Origin: an uncultured Oscillospiraceae bacterium
GTDB lineage: Bacteria; Bacillota; Clostridia; Oscillospirales; Acutalibacteraceae
Assembly: GCA_900545625.1 (NCBI GenBank)
Contig: UQZS01000004.1
Span: 1 to 61,266, forward strand
Direction: 5' to 3'
DNA length: 61,266 bases
Shown here: one piece after another, positions 1-8,525 of the stretch
Layout of the letters: each line of letters begins with the position of its first letter
Position numbering within the stretch: position 1 is the first letter of the stretch
Position numbers and translations under genes: made by a program
The notes under the pieces: model-generated
The model's input: the letters and a program-made list of their open reading frames with translations, nothing else
Database searches by the model: none
Told to the model about the DNA's origin: nothing

Positions 1-345
1 CAGTGCAAAACGCTTGCCCTTCGCGCCCGATGACAGCAAGAAAGCACCCATGCTCGCCGCCATGCCCATGCAGATCGTGGAAACATCACACTTGATATAC
101 TGCATGGTGTCGTAAATCGCGAAGCCTGCCGTTACAGAGCCGCCGGGGCTGTTGATGTAAAGACTGATGTCCTTTTCACTGTCCTGCCCCTCAAGATACA
201 AAAGCTGAGCGACCACAAGACTGGCCGTCGCGTCGTTGACCTCGTCGGACAACACAATGATGCGATCGTTGAGCAGTCTTGAAAAGATATCATAAGAACG
301 CTCGCCGCGGTTGGTTTGCTCAATAACATAAGGTACAAGTGCCAT
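1..345 (-). CDS. clpP: ATP-dependent Clp protease proteolytic subunit ClpP (C-terminal part outside window)
   Basis: This is the serine peptidase core of ClpXP/ClpCP, a cytoplasmic tetradecamer that degrades unfolded or tagged proteins. The 115 visible codons begin [20 protein letters not shown], continue with [15 protein letters not shown] and [14 protein letters not shown], and reach [19 protein letters not shown], which carries the nucleophilic Ser. The catalytic His and Asp lie beyond the window. The ATG at 345 has a strong AGGAGG site at 353-358. It follows tig by 99 bp on the same strand, the usual tig-clpP-clpX order of Firmicutes. A 17-bp perfect palindrome sits just upstream of the ribosome binding site (360-376). 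Identification is secure; only the 3' end is missing. Confidence 0.97.
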   Translation of the reverse strand, partial: MALVPYVIEQTNRGERSYDIFSRLLNDRIIVLSDEVNDATASLVVAQLLYLEGQDSEKDISLYINSPGGSVTAGFAIYDTMQYIKCDVSTICMGMAASMGAFLLSSGAKGKRFAL

Positions 346-444
346 AAGAAATACCTCCTGCGCAAAAGTTTTGCGCGCAACGGATTCCTCCGCTGAAAAA
401 CATGCCTGTTTCAGTATAGCCGTACCATTGGTCGGCTAATCATA

Positions 445-1866
445 TTATTCAGATTTTTCTTCCGTCTTTTTTGCCGCAGGCTTTTTGGCAGCCGTCTTCT
501 TGGCGGCGGGCTTCTTAGCGGGCTTTTCCGCCTTTTCGCCGTCATTTTCCGCCTTTTTTGCCGCCGTCCTCTTTGCAGCGGGCTTTTCTTCCGTGATCAC
601 GGCGTTATCCACGATGAAGTCCACGGCTTTTCTCGAAGCGAGTTCTGCGCGAAGCCCGTCTTCGGAGATCGCCTTTTTGACCGCCTCAATATCCATATTA
701 TATGTGTCGGCGAACTTTTTATATTCCGCTTCCAGCTCTTCCGCGGTCGGCTCGATCTTCTCGGCCTCAATGATCTTTTCAAGTGCAAGATCCAGCTTCA
801 CCTGTTTTTCAGCGTTCGCGCTGAAGCCCTCGCGAAGCTTGGCCTCGTCCTGACCTGTATATTGCAGGTAGGTTTTCAGATCCAACCCCTGCGTCTGCAA
901 ACGATAGGCAAAGTCCTCCACGTTGCTGTCGATCTTCTTCTCGACCATGACCTGCGGGATCTCCGCCTCGATGCCGTCGGCAACCATTTCGAGCAGCGTG
1001 CTGCGCACTTCTTCCAGTGCCGCGCTCTTCTTGGCTTCTTCCATATCCGCCTTAATGCTCTTTTTCAGCTCGTCGACCGTGTCCTTGTCGCTGACGTCCT
1101 TGACGAATTCATCATCAAGAGGCGGAAGTTCCTTGACCTTGATCTCATGCAGCTTGATCTTAAACACGGCATCCTTGCCGGCAAGCCCCTCATGATAATC
1201 CTCAGGGAATTTCACATTGACATCGAACTCGTCGCCCGTCTTGTGCCCGATGATTTGATCTTCGAAGCCCGGAATAAACTGCCCGGAGCCGAGCGTGAGC
1301 TCATAGCTTTCCGCTTTACCGCCCTCAAACGCTTCACCGTCCACAAAGCCTTCAAAGTCGATGACAACGATGTCATCTTTCTTTGCGGCACGGTCTTCGA
1401 CCGTTACCATACGGGCGTTCTGTTCGAGCATACGGTTCAGCTCTGCCTTCACTTCATCCGCCGTCACCTTGGAGGGTTTGCGCGTGGCTTTTAAACCTTT
1501 GTAGTCGCCGAGCTTGACCTCGGGCTTAACCGTAACTTTCAGCTTCAGCGTCACGCCGCTCTTGCCCATTTCGGGGACTTCCAGATCAAACGGCGTATCC
1601 ACAACTTCCAGCGCAGCCTCTTTGATCGCTTCTTCCACGACCTCCGGATACAGCGCCTCCAGCGCGTCCTCATAGAACACGCCTTCGCCGTATATCTTTT
1701 CAATGAAATTCCGCGGTGCTTTGCCCTTGCGGAAGCCGTGCACGGTGATATTCTTGCGTTGCTTCAGGTACGCCTGATTGACCGCCTTTTCAAAGCGGTC
1801 GGCATCGATGGAAATTTCCAGCTGCCAAACGTTGGTTTCCACTTTTTCGGATGATTTCAAACTCAT
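445..1866 (-). CDS. tig: Trigger factor (ribosome-associated chaperone, PPIase)
   Basis: Trigger factor binds ribosomal protein L23 at the exit tunnel and shields nascent chains. The 473-residue product shows the ribosome-binding signature GFRKGKAP at residues 44-51, an FKBP-like PPIase domain at about 150-250 (DIVVIDFEGFVDGEAFEGG) and the helical C-terminal chaperone domain to about 425. What is unusual is the last ~48 residues: a lysine/alanine/proline-rich low-complexity tail with repeats such as PAAKKTAAKK, resembling histone H1 tails; classical trigger factors lack this. The start ATG at 1866 is preceded by an AGGAGG site. The gene lies upstream of clpP. Confidence 0.97.
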   Translation of the reverse strand: MSLKSSEKVETNVWQLEISIDADRFEKAVNQAYLKQRKNITVHGFRKGKAPRNFIEKIYGEGVFYEDALEALYPEVVEEAIKEAALEVVDTPFDLEVPEMGKSGVTLKLKVTVKPEVKLGDYKGLKATRKPSKVTADEVKAELNRMLEQNARMVTVEDRAAKKDDIVVIDFEGFVDGEAFEGGKAESYELTLGSGQFIPGFEDQIIGHKTGDEFDVNVKFPEDYHEGLAGKDAVFKIKLHEIKVKELPPLDDEFVKDVSDKDTVDELKKSIKADMEEAKKSAALEEVRSTLLEMVADGIEAEIPQVMVEKKIDSNVEDFAYRLQTQGLDLKTYLQYTGQDEAKLREGFSANAEKQVKLDLALEKIIEAEKIEPTAEELEAEYKKFADTYNMDIEAVKKAISEDGLRAELASRKAVDFIVDNAVITEEKPAAKRTAAKKAENDGEKAEKPAKKPAAKKTAAKKPAAKKTEEKSE

Positions 1867-1906
1867 TTTACGGATTCCTCCTGTACAATAATGGGTTAAC
1901 TTAGGT

Positions 1907-1935
1907 ATTATAGCAGAAAGTGTTATAAATTGCCA
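1907..1935 (-). promoter_or_regulatory. Candidate sigma-A promoter of tig
   Basis: On the minus strand a perfect -10 (TATAAT, 1912-1907) lies 17 bp from a weak -35 (TGGCAA, 1935-1930), about 40 bp upstream of the tig start codon. Confidence 0.6.
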
Positions 1936-1942
1936 TACTTTT

Positions 1943-2641
1943 TTAGGATTTTATTTTTTCAATCAATTTTGGGCAAAATCCGAGGGAATCACTCGATACA
2001 AGGGAGAAATGGATTCCCTCAAGCTCCCCCTGAAATGCTGCGCCGATCGCCGCGCTGTGCAAATGGGCATAATAACAGCGGCGGATGTTTTCTGCGTGCA
2101 GCGCTTCAAGTATGGGTTCACAGCGCTGCGTGCGTGTAACGGGCGGATAATGCAGAAACACCAGCGGTTCGCCGCCGAGTGCCCGGCCTGCCGCGATCGA
2201 AGTTTTCAAACGCTGCACCTCTCGAAGCAGGACCTTATCGGGCTGCGCATCCGTTGCATCGAAAAACCAGCCGCGCGTACCGCAGATCGAAAAATCCCCG
2301 ACGCGATAGGCGTTGTTATGCAGGATCTTCATGGACAATAATCCGTTTTCTTCCAAAAAATCCTGCATTTTCCGCATGGTCGTCCACCAATAGTCATGGT
2401 TGCCCTTCATTAAGATTTTCCTACCCGGCAGCTCGTCTAAAAAGCGGAAATCCGCCAGAGCGGTTCCAAGCTGCATTGCCCACGAAACATCACCGGGAAT
2501 AATGACGGTATCTTCCGAAGACACGACTGCGCGCCAATTTTTTTCGAGCCTTTGCACATAATCCTGCCAACCGCGGAAAATATCCATCGGTTTGTTGGCG
2601 CCTAAAGAAAGATGGGTATCACCGATAGCAAAAAGGGACAT
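1943..2641 (-). CDS. Calcineurin-like metallophosphoesterase
   Basis: A 232-residue protein of the calcineurin-like phosphoesterase fold. The motifs run in order: GDTH near the N-terminus, GDVSW, KGNHDYWW (the GNHD box), a mid-protein HYPPV and YYAHLHS at the C-terminal end, giving a full set of two-metal ligands. I chose the ATG at 2641 (MSLFAIGDTHLSL) because the fold begins there and a GGAG lies 8 bp upstream; a longer reading to 2740 adds 33 unrelated residues that overlap the divergent small gene. No signal peptide, so cytoplasmic. The substrate cannot be deduced; relatives act on nucleotides or phosphodiesters. Confidence 0.85.
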   Translation of the reverse strand: MSLFAIGDTHLSLGANKPMDIFRGWQDYVQRLEKNWRAVVSSEDTVIIPGDVSWAMQLGTALADFRFLDELPGRKILMKGNHDYWWTTMRKMQDFLEENGLLSMKILHNNAYRVGDFSICGTRGWFFDATDAQPDKVLLREVQRLKTSIAAGRALGGEPLVFLHYPPVTRTQRCEPILEALHAENIRRCYYAHLHSAAIGAAFQGELEGIHFSLVSSDSLGFCPKLIEKIKS

Positions 2642-2711
2642 AATTCTGCGCTCCGAACATGTATAGAATTCGGGTTTTGCCGCACAATAAGAACGAAAGG
2701 AGGAGAAAAGC

Positions 2712-2864
2712 ATGAACGACATCAAATGCAACGTTTCCAACTGTGTTTACCACAGCGGCGTTTCCACCTGTACGGCAAAGGAGATCCAGGTAGCGAGCCA
2801 GTGCACCGGCAAACCGTGCGAATGCAGCGAGACCGAATGCGGCACGTTTGAACCGAAGAACTGA
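2712..2864 (+). CDS. Small Cys-rich DUF1540 protein
   Basis: A 50-residue gene with an AAAGGAGGA ribosome binding site directly upstream. The protein starts MNDIKCNVSNCVYHSG and has seven cysteines in the spacing C-x4-C-x8-C-x10-C-x4-C-x-C-x4-C, typical of DUF1540 proteins of clostridia and bacilli. The family has no established function; the Cys pattern suggests a bound metal, probably zinc. It is transcribed divergently from the phosphoesterase and ends in a bidirectional terminator shared with thrC. Confidence 0.85.
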   Translation: MNDIKCNVSNCVYHSGVSTCTAKEIQVASQCTGKPCECSETECGTFEPKN

Positions 2865-2875
2865 CGAGATACAAA

Positions 2876-2907
2876 AAAGAGCGTGGATGCAGCCATCCAC
2901 GCTCTTT
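2876..2907. terminator. Bidirectional terminator between DUF1540 gene and thrC
   Basis: A perfect 14-bp stem (2876-2889 with 2894-2907) and a 4-nt loop. The stem ends in A-rich/T-rich bases on both strands, so it can end both converging genes. Confidence 0.85.
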
Positions 2908-2910
2908 GCA

Positions 2911-4404
2911 TCATATACCGAGCATTTCAAGCACCGCGTTCGCCATGTCCTCTTTTTGGACAACGCCCGTGAACCGCGGTGTTTTCCCGCGAAGGCTGCT
3001 TAATTGCGGCGGAACGGGCGCACCCGTAAGCTCGTGCAGCGCCTCCACCGTTTCAAACTCATCGTCTGTGACAAGCTCCGGCGCGACGGCATGCAGAACG
3101 CTTTTGGAAAATTTATACGGATTCGCTGTGGAGGCGATCACTGTGGGCGTACTGTCGCCCGTTTTGGTCTTATATGCAGCATAAACGTTCAGCGCTACCG
3201 CCGTGTGGGTATCACACAGATACCCGTATTTTTCATAAATACGGCGAATGGTGCGCTCCGTGTCCGCATCGTCACAGCAGCCCGCCGCAAACAGGTCGGA
3301 CAGCGCCGAAAAGATCTTTTCACTGACCTTGTAGCTGCCTTTTTCGGAAAGTGCTTCCATATACGCACGCGTCATATCGGCATCCTGCCCCGAAAGCAGG
3401 AACAAAAGCCGTTCAAGATTGCTGGAAATAAGAATATCCATGGATGGAGATTCCGTGCAGTAAAACGGGCGGTTCTTGTCGTACGTCCCGCTTTCCAGGA
3501 AGTCCGTCAAAACATTATTGGCGTTGGAAGCACAAATGAGTTTGCCGATCGGCACACCCATCTGTTTGGCATAATACGCCGCAAGGATATTGCCGAAATT
3601 CCCGGTCGGCACAACCACATTCATCGGTGCACCGATCTTCAGCTTCTCGGATTTGACCATATCGCAGTATGCGGAAACATAGTAGACGATCTGCGGGACG
3701 AGCCTGCCCCAGTTGATGGAGTTCGCCGAAGAAAACGCCATATGGTGCTCGGCAAATTTTTTCTCAAGCGCATGGTCCGTGAAAATCGCTTTGACGCCGC
3801 TTTGCGCATCGTCAAAATTGCCTTCGATCGCACAAACGCCGACGTTCGCGCCCTCCTGCGTGGTCATTTGCAGCTTTTGCATGGGGCTGACGCCGTTTTC
3901 GGGGTAGAACACCAAAATTTGTGTGTTCTCTACATCGCGGAAGCCCTCCAGCGCCGCTTTGCCCGTATCGCCGGAGGTGGCGACAAGGATCACGATCTTA
4001 GTATTTTTGCGTGTCTTAGCGGCAGAGGCCGTCAAAAGATGCGGCAAAAGCTGCAGCGCCATATCCTTGAATGCGCAGGTCGGCCCGCGCCAAAGCTCAA
4101 GCACCTGCACCTCATCGGAAAGCGAATACAGCGGCGCAATCTCAGGCGAACTGAACTTGTCCGCACGGTAAGCGTTTTCCACGCAAGCAGACAGCTCATC
4201 GTCGGTGAAATCCGTCAAATACAGCTTTAAGATCTCTTTGGCACGCCCGACATAATCAAGACGCATCAGGCGCTCGATGTCCACGAGGTTGATCGTGGGG
4301 ATCGTCATGGGCACAAACAACCCGCCGTCGGAGGAAATGCCCTTGGCGATCGCTTCAGACGCGGGCACGCGAACGGAAGCGTCACGGGTGCTTGTATAGA
4401 TCAT
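2911..4404 (-). CDS. thrC: Threonine synthase
   Basis: Threonine synthase converts O-phosphohomoserine to threonine using pyridoxal phosphate. The 497-residue protein is of the long type, with N-terminal MIYTSTRD, the PLP lysine in TCAFKDMALQ (K113), the SGDTGKAALEGF segment and the phosphate-binding PTGNFGN loop. It is the last gene of the long minus-strand run that starts with lepB; 44 bp separate it from the upstream dipeptidase gene and it ends at the 2876-2907 terminator. The ATG at 4404 follows a GGAAGTGGA ribosome binding site. I saw no T-box or other riboswitch ahead of it. Confidence 0.95.
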   Translation of the reverse strand: MIYTSTRDASVRVPASEAIAKGISSDGGLFVPMTIPTINLVDIERLMRLDYVGRAKEILKLYLTDFTDDELSACVENAYRADKFSSPEIAPLYSLSDEVQVLELWRGPTCAFKDMALQLLPHLLTASAAKTRKNTKIVILVATSGDTGKAALEGFRDVENTQILVFYPENGVSPMQKLQMTTQEGANVGVCAIEGNFDDAQSGVKAIFTDHALEKKFAEHHMAFSSANSINWGRLVPQIVYYVSAYCDMVKSEKLKIGAPMNVVVPTGNFGNILAAYYAKQMGVPIGKLICASNANNVLTDFLESGTYDKNRPFYCTESPSMDILISSNLERLLFLLSGQDADMTRAYMEALSEKGSYKVSEKIFSALSDLFAAGCCDDADTERTIRRIYEKYGYLCDTHTAVALNVYAAYKTKTGDSTPTVIASTANPYKFSKSVLHAVAPELVTDDEFETVEALHELTGAPVPPQLSSLRGKTPRFTGVVQKEDMANAVLEMLGI

Positions 4405-4448
4405 ATTTCCACTTCCTTCATCAAAATCAATTCATTGTAGCACACAGT

Positions 4449-5387
4449 TTACAGATTTGCAACGAGAAATGCAATGCCGTTTTCAAAAAAGATGTTTTCA
4501 AGCTGTGGTTCCGAAATCCCATGCTGCAGAAGGTAGGAAAACAGCTCTGGAATGTGCTCAATTCCGCTTAGGGATTCGTGCACGGTGCAGCCGTCAAAAT
4601 CACAGCCGAAAGCCAGGCAATGCTCTGCGCCGAGTTCCAGAAAATGCGAAATATGGCGCAGTACCGCGTCAAAGCCTGTGCTGCCGTTGTTCCCTAAGAA
4701 ATCTGCACATAGGTTGATCCCTATAAGCCCGTGCAGATGTATGATTGTTCGAATCTGCGCATCCGTAAGATTGCGGGCGGCTGCATAGGGGTTATCGACG
4801 ATTTTCGCGTTGGAATGACTTGCCAAAAACGGGGAATCCAGACGTTCGGCGACCTCATAAAAGCCGCGTTCGTTGAGATGCGATACATCCACAAGCATCC
4901 GTTTTTCCCGCATTTTGTCCACGACCCTTTGTCCGAACGGCGTAAGCCCGCCGTTCGTTTCGGAGAAGCAGCCGCTGGCGATCTCATTGTCGCCGTTCCA
5001 GGTCAGCGTCATCAGCCGCACGCCGTCACGGTAAAGCTGATCGAGCTTTTCGAGGCGCCCGCCAAGCACCGCCCCGCCCTCCACGGCAAGCACAGCCGCG
5101 GTTTTCTGCTGCTTCAAAACGGTTTGAATGTCGCTTCCGTTTTTGCAGATCGCAATATGCGCTGCGTTTTTCTGCACTTCCGCTCGAAAGTTTTCGAGCA
5201 CATCACGATAATATTGAAATGCCGCATCGCCGCGTTTTTCATCGGGGATCCAAATCGCAAACACCTGCGCATAAGCAGAAAAACAGGAAGCGCGGAAAAG
5301 GTCGATGTGCAGATCATTTTTCCACAGCGGCTTCTGCTGCAAAAAGCACTCCCCCGCTGTGTCACAATGAAAATCCAGAAATCTCAT
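4449..5387 (-). CDS. Membrane-dipeptidase-family (M19) peptidase
   Basis: A 312-residue zinc dipeptidase of family M19 (renal dipeptidase type), a TIM-barrel enzyme that hydrolyses dipeptides, often with D-residues. Metal ligands are visible: HxD in DFHCDTAGE near the N-terminus, the bridging Glu in AVEGGAVLGG, and histidines in VDVSHLNERGF and ASHSNAK. A DFDG motif is near the C-terminus. No signal peptide. Its start (ATG, 5387) overlaps the yraN stop by ATGA, so the two are translationally coupled. Confidence 0.9.
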   Translation of the reverse strand: MRFLDFHCDTAGECFLQQKPLWKNDLHIDLFRASCFSAYAQVFAIWIPDEKRGDAAFQYYRDVLENFRAEVQKNAAHIAICKNGSDIQTVLKQQKTAAVLAVEGGAVLGGRLEKLDQLYRDGVRLMTLTWNGDNEIASGCFSETNGGLTPFGQRVVDKMREKRMLVDVSHLNERGFYEVAERLDSPFLASHSNAKIVDNPYAAARNLTDAQIRTIIHLHGLIGINLCADFLGNNGSTGFDAVLRHISHFLELGAEHCLAFGCDFDGCTVHESLSGIEHIPELFSYLLQHGISEPQLENIFFENGIAFLVANL

Positions 5388-5749
5388 AAGCCCTCCCCGT
5401 CAAAGGCGTTCGGCATATGCCGAACGCGCAGAACTGCACCGTCGCGCACATATACCTCGACAACGTCAAAGCGCGGCTGCAGATTCGTCGGGTTTTGCGA
5501 AAGATACCGCGAAGCCGTCGCCAGCAGTTTTTTCCTTTTGGCAGCATCCACCGCATCCGCAGGTTTCCCAAGCATTTGCGGGGAACGTGTTTTGACTTCG
5601 ACAAAGCAAATATATGCACGGTCGGAAGCGATAATGTCGATCTCGCCCAAACGGCAGCGATAGTTCGCCGAAAGGATCGTAAATCCGTGCTCGCGCAGAT
5701 ACCGCGCTGCTGCGAGCTCACCGCGCATACCCGTCTGTGCCTTATCCAT
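5384..5749 (-). CDS. yraN: YraN/UPF0102-family nuclease-fold protein
   Basis: A 121-residue protein of the YraN (UPF0102) family, which has a Holliday-junction-resolvase-like PD-(D/E)XK fold; its cellular role is not settled. The pattern is clear: GELAAARYLREHG, then GEIDIIASD carrying the acidic residue, then FVEVKTRS carrying the E-x-K pair. The ATG at 5749 (MDKAQTG) overlaps the rnhB stop by 8 bp; a TTG at 5764 is a less likely start. Pairing with rnhB is common in bacteria. Confidence 0.9.
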   Translation of the reverse strand: MDKAQTGMRGELAAARYLREHGFTILSANYRCRLGEIDIIASDRAYICFVEVKTRSPQMLGKPADAVDAAKRKKLLATASRYLSQNPTNLQPRFDVVEVYVRDGAVLRVRHMPNAFDGEGL

Positions 5750-6359
5750 CACGTTCTGCCTCAAGGAATTTTTTCAAAAAAGTGCGGCGGTGAACCGGCG
5801 AAAGCCCGTACTGCGAAAGCCTCTCGTAATGCAGCTTCGTACCGTATCCCTTATGCTGCTGAAAGGCATACTGCGGATATTGCGCATCAAGTTCAAGCAT
5901 TTTCCGGTCACGGCTCACTTTCGCGAGCACCGAGGCGGCAGCGATCGAAACGGACTTTGCGTCGCCCTTAATTACGGTCACCTCGTCACACACGCCGATG
6001 TGCGGCTTTTGATTGCCGTCTACGAGCAGCACGTCTGGCGAAACAGAAAGCTGCTCGACTGCGCGGCGCATGGCAAGAAAAGTCGCGTTGAGAATATTAT
6101 ATTCGTCGATCTCACGCTCGTTCGCATAGCCGATGCCGTACGCAAGCGCCTTTTCCTGAATCACAGGGAAAAGCGCTTCCCGCTTTTTTTCGGTGAGCTT
6201 TTTGGAATCGTCAAGCCCAGGGATCTGCGTATCGGGCGCAAAAATAACGGCGGCGGCGCAAACAGGCCCTGCCAGCGGGCCCCTGCCCGCCTCGTCTACC
6301 CCGCATACTGCGCCGCAGCCTTGAAGCCAATATGTATTTTCCAAGGAAAAATCAACCAT
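5742..6359 (-). CDS. rnhB: Ribonuclease HII
   Basis: Cuts the RNA strand of RNA-DNA hybrids and removes single misincorporated ribonucleotides. The 205-residue protein has the family signature CGVDEAGRGPLAGPV with the first two acidic residues, LLVDGNQ with the third, and KGDAKSVSIAAASVLAKVSRD with the fourth. The start codon abuts the rbgA stop. Operon context (rbgA-rnhB-yraN) is conserved in Firmicutes. Confidence 0.97.
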   Translation of the reverse strand: MVDFSLENTYWLQGCGAVCGVDEAGRGPLAGPVCAAAVIFAPDTQIPGLDDSKKLTEKKREALFPVIQEKALAYGIGYANEREIDEYNILNATFLAMRRAVEQLSVSPDVLLVDGNQKPHIGVCDEVTVIKGDAKSVSIAAASVLAKVSRDRKMLELDAQYPQYAFQQHKGYGTKLHYERLSQYGLSPVHRRTFLKKFLEAERDG

Positions 6360-7229
6360 TTATTCCCCTACCTTGTCGAGTGTGAGCCTGCCGAGCTTAC
6401 CGCCTCGGTATTCGTCCAAAAGCATAGCCGCCGCGCGCTCATAATCAATCTCGCCGCCGCGCAGAAGCATACCGCGTTTTTTGCCGATCATTTCCAAGAT
6501 TTCCCACGGCTGCGCGCCTTCAAAACCGGAAATCTTATAGCGTTCGCGCAGGCGGTCGGGGTATTCGGTCTGCATGATCTCCAAAAGCCGAATGCTGAGC
6601 GTCTGCACGTCCACGACCGTATCTTTGACCGAGCCGATAAACGCCAGCTTGTCGCCTACGCGCGGATCGTCGAATTTAGGCCAAAGTACACCGGGTGTGT
6701 CCAGAAGTTCCACACCGTCGCCGATAGCGAACCATCGGTTTTGACGTGTCACTCCGGCGCGGTCGGCGACCTCGGCACGGACGCGCCCCGCCATTTTGTT
6801 GATAAAAGAGGATTTTCCCGTATTGGGGATGCCTACGACCATGCAGCGCAGCGGTTTGCCCGCCATGCCGCGTTCGTTATTTTTTTCGACCCGCTCGTGC
6901 AGCACTTCACGCAGCAGCGGTACAAAACGCTTCAAGCCCTTTCCGCTGCGGCAATCCACCGCGAGCGCGGCAAAGCCGTTTTTACGGAAAAAGCAAAGCC
7001 AGCGGTCGGTAGCGGCTGCATCCGCAACATCACATTTATTCAATAGGACGATACGCGGTTTACCTTTTGTTAACTCAGAAAGCTCGGGATTGCGGCTGCT
7101 TTCGGGTACGCGCGCGTCAAGCACTTCCACAACAGCATCCACCTGCGGCAGGCACTCACGCAGCAGGCGGCGGGTCTTTGCCATATGCCCCGGGAACCAT
7201 TGCACGTTCTGTTTGATCGAATCCGCCAT
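6360..7229 (-). CDS. rbgA: Ribosome biogenesis GTPase RbgA (YlqF)
   Basis: RbgA is a circularly permuted GTPase needed for late assembly of the 50S subunit. The 289-residue protein starts with the QWFPGHMAKTRR motif; the G4 motif (LLNKCDV) comes before the G1 P-loop (GIPNTGKSSFINK) and G3 (LLDTPGVLWP), which is the permuted order. A C-terminal RNA-binding domain follows. It lies 4 bp after the second lepB gene. In Bacillus this gene sits beside rplS; here rplS lies about 15 kb away on the same strand. Confidence 0.96.
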   Translation of the reverse strand: MADSIKQNVQWFPGHMAKTRRLLRECLPQVDAVVEVLDARVPESSRNPELSELTKGKPRIVLLNKCDVADAAATDRWLCFFRKNGFAALAVDCRSGKGLKRFVPLLREVLHERVEKNNERGMAGKPLRCMVVGIPNTGKSSFINKMAGRVRAEVADRAGVTRQNRWFAIGDGVELLDTPGVLWPKFDDPRVGDKLAFIGSVKDTVVDVQTLSIRLLEIMQTEYPDRLRERYKISGFEGAQPWEILEMIGKKRGMLLRGGEIDYERAAAMLLDEYRGGKLGRLTLDKVGE

Positions 7230-7233
7230 AGCC

Positions 7234-7770
7234 TTACTCCGCAGAACTTGTCAGCAGATGCGAGTCGCCGACACGGTAGATCGCTTCGCCGACAATAAAG
7301 CGTGTGTCGATGAGCCCGACAAATTTATCGCGGCTGTCGGTGGAGGCATTGCGGTTGTCACCCATCACGAACACATACCCTTCGGGGACAACGATCGGGT
7401 AGGTCATGTTGCCCTGCACGCGTGTGATCTCGGCGATATACGGCTCTTGGAGTACTTCGCCGTCCACGATCACCTGCCCTTCGGCAGCGTTGACCTCGAT
7501 GGTCTGCCCGGCCGTCGCGATAACGCGCTTAATGAGCACTTTTTCGTAAATATTCGGCTGCGAGATCACAACGATATCGCCGTTTTCCACATCCCAATCG
7601 CGCGCAGTAATGATGACGCGATCACCGTCTGAAAGCGTGTTGTTCATCGAACTGCCGTCCACGGCGGATATTTTGAAGCAAAAGGTGAAAATCACCGTGA
7701 CCGCCAGCACGGCGGTCACCAGCACAGACGCAAAATCATACAGATTTTGCAGCGATTTTTTGTTAAGCAT
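7234..7770 (-). CDS. lepB: Signal peptidase I (second of a tandem pair)
   Basis: A 178-residue type I signal peptidase, membrane-bound with one N-terminal transmembrane helix (about residues 12-32) and an extracytoplasmic catalytic domain. The Ser nucleophile is in DGSSMNNTL and the general-base Lys in VLIKRVIAT; the GDNRN box (VFVMGDNRNASTDSR) is present. The ATG at 7770 overlaps the end of the first lepB by 8 bp. Compared with its neighbour it lacks the N-terminal cytoplasmic extension. Confidence 0.93.
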   Translation of the reverse strand: MLNKKSLQNLYDFASVLVTAVLAVTVIFTFCFKISAVDGSSMNNTLSDGDRVIITARDWDVENGDIVVISQPNIYEKVLIKRVIATAGQTIEVNAAEGQVIVDGEVLQEPYIAEITRVQGNMTYPIVVPEGYVFVMGDNRNASTDSRDKFVGLIDTRFIVGEAIYRVGDSHLLTSSAE

Positions 7771-8356
7771 TCTGATCGATCTCCCAATTTCCAAGCGGGA
7801 AGAAGCGGAATTCCGCAACCCCCAGCACATAACGTTCATCTATAAAGCCGATGGTGCTCGAACGGCTGTCCAACGAATTATTGCGGTTATCCCCCATAAC
7901 AAACAAGTAACCCTCCGGCACGGTCAGCGGGAAAGCCGTATCAAACCCGCGGCGCGTTGCTTCGGCGATATAAGGCTCGTCCAGCCGTTCGCCGTTCACA
8001 TAAACCTCGCCCGTGATAAAATCGATGTCCAGCGTATCGCCGCCGACGGCGATCACACGCTTGATAAGCGGTTCGTTGAGCGAATTCGGCTGGGTAATCA
8101 CGACGATGTCGCCGCGCTCTACGGATGTATTCACCGCCCGAACGGCAAGCCAATCGCCGTTTTGCAGCGTGGGCACCATGGATTCGCCGCTCACGCCGAC
8201 CACGCGGAAAACGAAGGTGAACATAAGCAAAATGGTGATAAAAGCAAAGACGAGCGAGTCAAGCCATTCGTATATAAATTTCCAGGACTTCTGCGGTGCG
8301 CTGCGCGCAGGTGCGAGCTCCGTGAGCGAAACGCAGAATTGTTCGGACTTTCTCAA
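7763..8356 (-). CDS. lepB: Signal peptidase I (first of a tandem pair)
   Basis: A 197-residue type I signal peptidase. It has a cytoplasmic N-terminus of about 30 residues, a transmembrane helix (LVFAFITILLMFTFVFRVV), the Ser nucleophile in VSGESMVPTL, the Lys base in PLIKRVIAVGG and the GDNRNNSLDSR box. The start is most likely TTG at 8356, only about 25 bp from a good promoter, which leaves a very short leader; a later start would cut into the cytoplasmic segment. First gene of a seven-gene run ending at thrC. Confidence 0.9.
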   Translation of the reverse strand: MRKSEQFCVSLTELAPARSAPQKSWKFIYEWLDSLVFAFITILLMFTFVFRVVGVSGESMVPTLQNGDWLAVRAVNTSVERGDIVVITQPNSLNEPLIKRVIAVGGDTLDIDFITGEVYVNGERLDEPYIAEATRRGFDTAFPLTVPEGYLFVMGDNRNNSLDSRSSTIGFIDERYVLGVAEFRFFPLGNWEIDQNA

Positions 8357-8381
8357 AACCTACACCTACCCTATTATGGGT

Positions 8382-8410
8382 ATTTTACAACAAAACATCC
8401 TGCAATGCAA
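8382..8410 (-). promoter_or_regulatory. Sigma-A promoter of the lepB-to-thrC operon
   Basis: Minus strand: -35 TTGCAT (8410-8405), 17-bp spacer, -10 TAAAAT (8387-8382). Confidence 0.75.
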
Positions 8411-8483
8411 TACGAGAATCGCGTAAGCTTTCGAAGTTTTTGGATATACTTGCTGAAGTAAGAAAAGCAACAGGAAAAAACGA

Positions 8484-8512
8484 TTGACACCGCTTTCTTT
8501 TTTTGCTAAAAT
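8484..8512 (+). promoter_or_regulatory. Promoter of tRNA-Gly
   Basis: Consensus -35 TTGACA (8484-8489), 17-bp spacer, -10 TAAAAT (8507-8512), 13 bp before the tRNA. Confidence 0.85.
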
Positions 8513-8525
8513 GATAGACGTTCCT

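Noticed and set aside
3004..4230. A 408-codon plus-strand ORF
   Set aside because: It is antisense to thrC with its PLP-lysine motif.
4405..4448. T-box or other riboswitch before thrC
   Set aside because: The gap is only 44 bp and holds no stem-loop or antiterminator; thrC is served by the upstream operon.
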